Assembly (NCBI GenBank): GCA_002897115.2 | Contig: BCIH01000002.1 | Span: 338,018 to 402,017 of the forward strand | Origin: Prototheca cutis | Lineage: Eukaryota > Chlorophyta > Trebouxiophyceae > Chlorellales > Chlorellaceae | Direction of reading: 5' to 3' | DNA length: 64,000 nucleotides | Shown: piece by piece, positions 51,181 to 64,000 of the stretch | Position numbering within the stretch: position 1 is the stretch's first letter | Layout of the letters: each line of letters starts with the position of its first letter | The notes under the pieces: model-generated | Databases searched by the model: none | Told to the model about the DNA's origin: nothing | Seen by the model: only the letters and a program-made list of their open reading frames with translations | Translations under genes and position numbers: made by a program

Positions 51181-53643
51181 ATGGCGTACAACTGGTCTGG
51201 ACTTGGTGCCAACCGAGGGCAACATAGAAGACCCTTGCGTGGTGCCCGTGGGTCCATGGATGCTGACACGCTCGAAAACGTGCGCAATCTGCTGGAAAAG
51301 GGAGACGCTGGCTTCGTTTACAAGGACATCCGAGGCGATAGGGTCATGGGCATTGGCTGGATGCCCGAGTATGTGAAACCAGCCCTGGCCAAGGAATGGA
51401 ACGGGCTCCCCGTCACCATTGGAGACGCTGCTGTCACTGCGTCAGGCCACGTAAGCAAGAGGGGGGTGGTGATCGAGCGCCTTGTAGCTTCTCAGCTCTA
51501 TGAAGACCATCAGCGTGTGCACGCACCAGCCTTGCACCCTCTCCCACTCTTGCAGTGGAAGATCTTTGCCNTTACCATTGTGGATAGTCATCGCAGAGCT
51601 CGCCTCGTCTCATTCGCATTTATATCGACAGAGTCCGGTGCCTTGGATGCATTGTTGGCCTGGCTAAGCGGCCTTAAGAGGGAGGCGCCNGACTGGGAGC
51701 CGGCCTGGTTCATCACTCCTGCAGACCATGCCCAAGTCCAGGCTATCGAGTGAGTATCGGCAGGTTGAATGCAGTGCTGCATGGATGGACGCGAGACAGT
51801 GCGCTGAGCAACACACTGAGAGAACCGTGCAATCCAATCTCCTCTGCAAGTCGGTGTGGCAGCATCCCGGGTTTCGAGTGTTCCTCTGCCACTGGCGTCA
51901 GGCCCAGGCATGGGCTCAGCACATGGCTCAGAAGAAGCATCGGTTCAAGAAACCTGCGTTTATCACGGACATAAAAGAGCTGTTGGAGCGCAAGGCAGGC
52001 AATCTTAGCCCACCGGCTGGGGAGGAGTACGATGCTCAGCAAGCATGCTGTCTCCCAGAGTTTCCGGGAGGACTTTTTCCAGTACTGGCTGGGCATGGTC
52101 AAGCCTCGTAAGTGATGGGCTGCAGCTTGGGCTGCAAGCTTCTGCAACGCTGGTCACAACAGGCAGCCTAATGCCACCAAACCACTCTCTCCACACAGAC
52201 CATTGGATGGGAGACTGGCGGGACCCTAGGGCCACGCGAGGTCAGAACGCGATGTCCACTGTCCATGGATGGCTCAACAAGCTGAGGCTTGCGCTGCAGG
52301 GCGTCGACATCGTCCAGCGGCAGAGCGACAGGGTCGTGGAGTGCATCCTTGACCTGGTCGACCATGAAGCCTTGGAGCACTTGGTCATCTCCCTGGGCAG
52401 GCAGAAGAACGTCCCGATAGGCGGGGATGCCCGGGATGCCATCAAAGAAGGCAAGCAGATTGCCCTCGATAACATTCAACCCCTGCACACCGGCAACATC
52501 CCCGAGGCCCTTCGAGACTCAGACGCCCGGTTGAGCTGCGCCCTTGCTTCTAGCTCCTCAGCGGAAAAGCCGATGCCCTGTGGCTGGCTGGTCCCCTCCG
52601 TCGGCGGGCATGGACACCGTGCGGTCTTCACAGACACCCTGTTCAGCTGTACCTGTTACAAAGCTCGCACCTGGAAACCATGCGCCCACTGGGTCAGAGC
52701 GCTGCAGAGGGAGTTCCCGACGCTGGCCGAGGGCCCAGGAATTATCATCGATATCATGGGCTTCAAGTACGGCTCGAATCCTGATCCCCTTGGCAAAATC
52801 CGTGAATTGGGATCTCGGCCGAAATTCGGTGAGTAGAAAGGAATCTGAAAAGCAGGAGCAGTGGGCATCTGAGCAATCGTGCAATGCCAGTGCTGTCCCT
52901 GCGCATTACCATATCAAGTTCCCAGGTCTGGCAGTCTTGGCACACACACGCACACCTTCCTTCTCCTTCCCAGTGCCTTCGTGTGTCAACTTTGACCATC
53001 TGTGGGGAGTGAACGGCGAGTACATGGGCCTGAAGCTCTCAAGGAACTGCATGCGGAACATGTGAGCCCGGGCAAACCGGGCCTTCCTGGCAGCGCAAGC
53101 AGCGGAGGGTGGCAACCAGCAGGCGGGCCTCGAGTCGGACAACGCCAGCCGCCAGCCAGCCGTCGGCAGCGCAAGCCCACTGCGCGGTATGCCGAGCAGG
53201 ATGCGCCTGAAGCTACGCCTGGCCCCGGGTCTGAACTGGCTGGGGACAACAACCGCCTTGCCTGTCTGACACCTGGTGTTGAGAGGGAGACCGCCAGCGA
53301 AGCCGGCCCCGCATCCCAGGTGCCACGAGAGCTGGACCGTGAAACGGAGCTCATCGCCAGTGGCGCCGCATCCATCTACAGCAGAAACCTGCCAGACCAA
53401 GTTCAGGATGCAGCCCTGGCGTTATTTAGGGCGATGGCATCCGAACTCCCTGATACAGCTCGGTCTGTGTTGCTGGGTTGCCTCGAGCAGAAGGGATACT
53501 CCTCCGAATCTAGGTTTGCTTACGATGCAAATTCCTCCAAGCACAGCGAAGAGCCCCTCTGGAGCACGTGCACGAGAAAGCCAAGAAGAACGACTAACAC
53601 CTTCCATGCAGCGACAACCACCCCTCTTGTGTTGACTATTTAA
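51181..53643 (+). CDS. Mutator-like (MULE) transposase with SWIM zinc finger
   Basis: Several exons on the plus strand, with plausible donors near 51451, 51750 and 52829 and acceptors near 51556, 51777 and 52198. Visible order: LPVTIGDAAVTASGH (candidate first catalytic Asp), RARLVSFAFISTESGALDAL, WFITPADHAQVQAIE (second Asp), FLCHWRQAQAWAQHM in place of the usual CxxHxxK, then a helical region and a SWIM finger SCTCYKARTWKPCAHW (CxCx8CxH). This is the MULE layout. The third acidic residue is not obvious: the usual TNxxE block reads RGQNAMSTVHGW. The tail contains the RYAEQD motif shared with 40890-41000. Exon borders around 52030-52110 are unresolved and a frame change there could mean decay. 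Two undetermined bases are present. Confidence 0.68.
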
Positions 53644-53788
53644 TTTGATAGACAGAATGCTAGTTGACTGTCAGCAGTGAGTGTTTGCATTGCCTTGTCC
53701 TGAAAGAAATGCAGCAGAGCAAAGCACAGGCCCCTGAATTGAGTAATAGCACGACGGAGGAGCCTGAGAAGCTGCTACTAACGGCGCG

Positions 53789-63009
<9,221 letters not shown>

Positions 63010-63342
63010 TGGCCCGCCAGAAGCGCTCGCCCGCCGAGGAAAGGGGCCACAGGCCTGGCTAGGCCATCGTCACAGTCCTGTTTGTGACATGCTGCTATTG
63101 ATCGGTTGAACGAGTTTCGTAAAAGCACGCTCGCGCGGGGCTTGGAGAATGGGGCCATGTTCTTTAGGACTGGCGTGATCTCTGTCGCGCCGCTCAAGAC
63201 TTGCATTGGCATGGGTCGCAAAGCGTAGCGGGCGACTCTGCATGTGCGGCTCAAGCACATACAAGAGACCATACCACTGCATTTCATATATGCTTTCCAT
63301 TTATTTGGAGGCATTTTTAATGTATTGAATTCGTCAATCGCC
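63010..63342. promoter_or_regulatory. Divergent promoter region, TFIIIC / downstream gene
   Basis: 333 bp between divergent start codons. AT-rich stretches near 63285-63330 precede the plus-strand gene, but no clear TATA box was identified. Confidence 0.4.
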
Positions 63343-64000
63343 ATGGAGGAGATCTGGCGGGAGGCCGTCAGCCAGGCGAGCCACGGCACGGGCGTGGAGG
63401 GGCTCAGCTACGACACGGGCTGCCTGACGGCGTCTCGTGCAAGCACATTCGGCGCGGACGCCGCCAGCACACTAGTAAAGGCGGCGTCAGCCCTGGCACA
63501 CCCCAGCACAACAAAGGTGAGCGAGAGGCTGGACGGCTTGTGGGAGGGGGCTGCATTGCCGCCGACGCTGGTGCTGCCACCACCACGCCATTGATACGCA
63601 GACAAACCCAGCAAGACTGCCTACATTCCTGCTACCTATGTATTCCTTGTAGAACGGCGTGGCGACGACGGCGCAGCTGCGTGCAGCGACCGTGCTTGCC
63701 CTCGAGGCGGACAGCGCCACCTTTGAAGCAGGTGCAGAGGCCTGGCTGACTGCGGCCCACGCGACGTTGCGGGGTGCAGGGGCCTCTCCGGTGCCCGGCG
63801 CACGCACTGCAGCGGCATGGGCGCTTACGGCGGCAGTGGCTCGGCGGCTGGCCGCCCGGCCCGCACCAGCACTGGGCAGGGGCTGCGCCCCGCACACGTC
63901 CAAGCTCGCAGCGCTGGCCACCGGCTTGCGCGACGGATTGCACCCTACCACGGCGTCGCTGCGGGCCCTGGAGGCACTTCTAACTGCGACCCCGGCAACG
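63343..64000 (+). CDS. Unrecognised helical protein, cut by the window end
   Basis: Exon 1 is 63343-63516 (MEEIWREAVSQASHGTGVEG) and exon 2 begins at 63653 after an acceptor TTGTAG and runs off the window in an open frame. The join is phase 0. The product so far (about 174 aa) is alanine- and leucine-rich with repeated amphipathic helices (AAAWALTAAVARRLAARP, KLAALATGLRDG), as in HEAT/ARM-type proteins. No family was recognised; the C-terminal part is needed. Confidence 0.7.

Noticed and set aside
52045..52836. SWIM-finger frame as an independent gene
   Set aside because: It lies directly after the transposase D-D exons on the same strand, has a good acceptor at about 52198 and a donor at 52829, and the combination is the usual MULE layout.

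Overview
The window is nuclear DNA of a eukaryote, most likely a unicellular green alga. Nearly all coding sequence is split by short introns (about 60-350 bp) with GT-AG borders and a few GC-AG ones, and exon phases join into full-length proteins. Three things point to the green lineage: a plastid-type NADPH-thioredoxin reductase C (NTRC), a plant-like ERV1 with the extra C-terminal cysteine pair, and TGTAA motifs (the green-algal poly(A) signal) after three plus-strand genes. The exact taxon cannot be read from the sequence. All coordinates are spans that include introns; exon borders were placed by eye from splice motifs and phase and may be off by a base or two.

Left third (1-25 kb): DNAJC8-type splicing J-protein (+), a TIR element, ERV1 (-), an ankyrin protein (-), a TPR protein (+), a PPPDE/DeSI protease (-), proteasome ATPase RPT5 (+), a very long FANCD2 (-), an MFS transporter (+) and a BRCT plus REX-type exonuclease (-). 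Middle (25-50 kb): intronless NTRC (+), IWR1-like Pol II import factor (-), an 11-exon FANCM homologue (+), a Nudix/MutT hydrolase (+), RCL1 (-), a Fanzor/TnpB-like tail running into a 715-bp assembly gap, an unknown small gene (+), a Mutator-like remnant, SHMT (+), MCM10 (-), and a second, longer copy of the TIR element. Right third (49-64 kb): an NSE2/MMS21 homologue (-), a SWIM-finger Mutator-like transposase (+), a 9-kb TFIIIC B-block-binding subunit (-), and the start of an unrecognised gene (+) cut by the window edge. Neighbouring genes are mostly divergent or convergent with 0.2-1.2 kb between them.

The most striking point is a set of genome-stability proteins that keep their family architecture but appear to have lost their active sites. 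The FANCM homologue keeps DEAH but its Walker A GLGKT is GPPFD and motifs III, V and VI are degenerate. FANCD2 has no lysine in the segment that aligns with the mono-ubiquitination site. NSE2 lacks three of four SP-RING zinc ligands. MCM10, read from the same assembly, keeps its zinc ligands, so general sequence error is not an easy explanation. A scaffold-only Fanconi/SMC5-6 branch in this lineage is an inference, not a demonstrated fact.

The second theme is mobile DNA: two copies of a TA-flanked terminal-inverted-repeat element, the longer one carrying a Fanzor-like NRD motif; a separate Fanzor-like C-terminus beside the gap; and a Mutator-like transposase whose unusual tail recurs 12 kb away.
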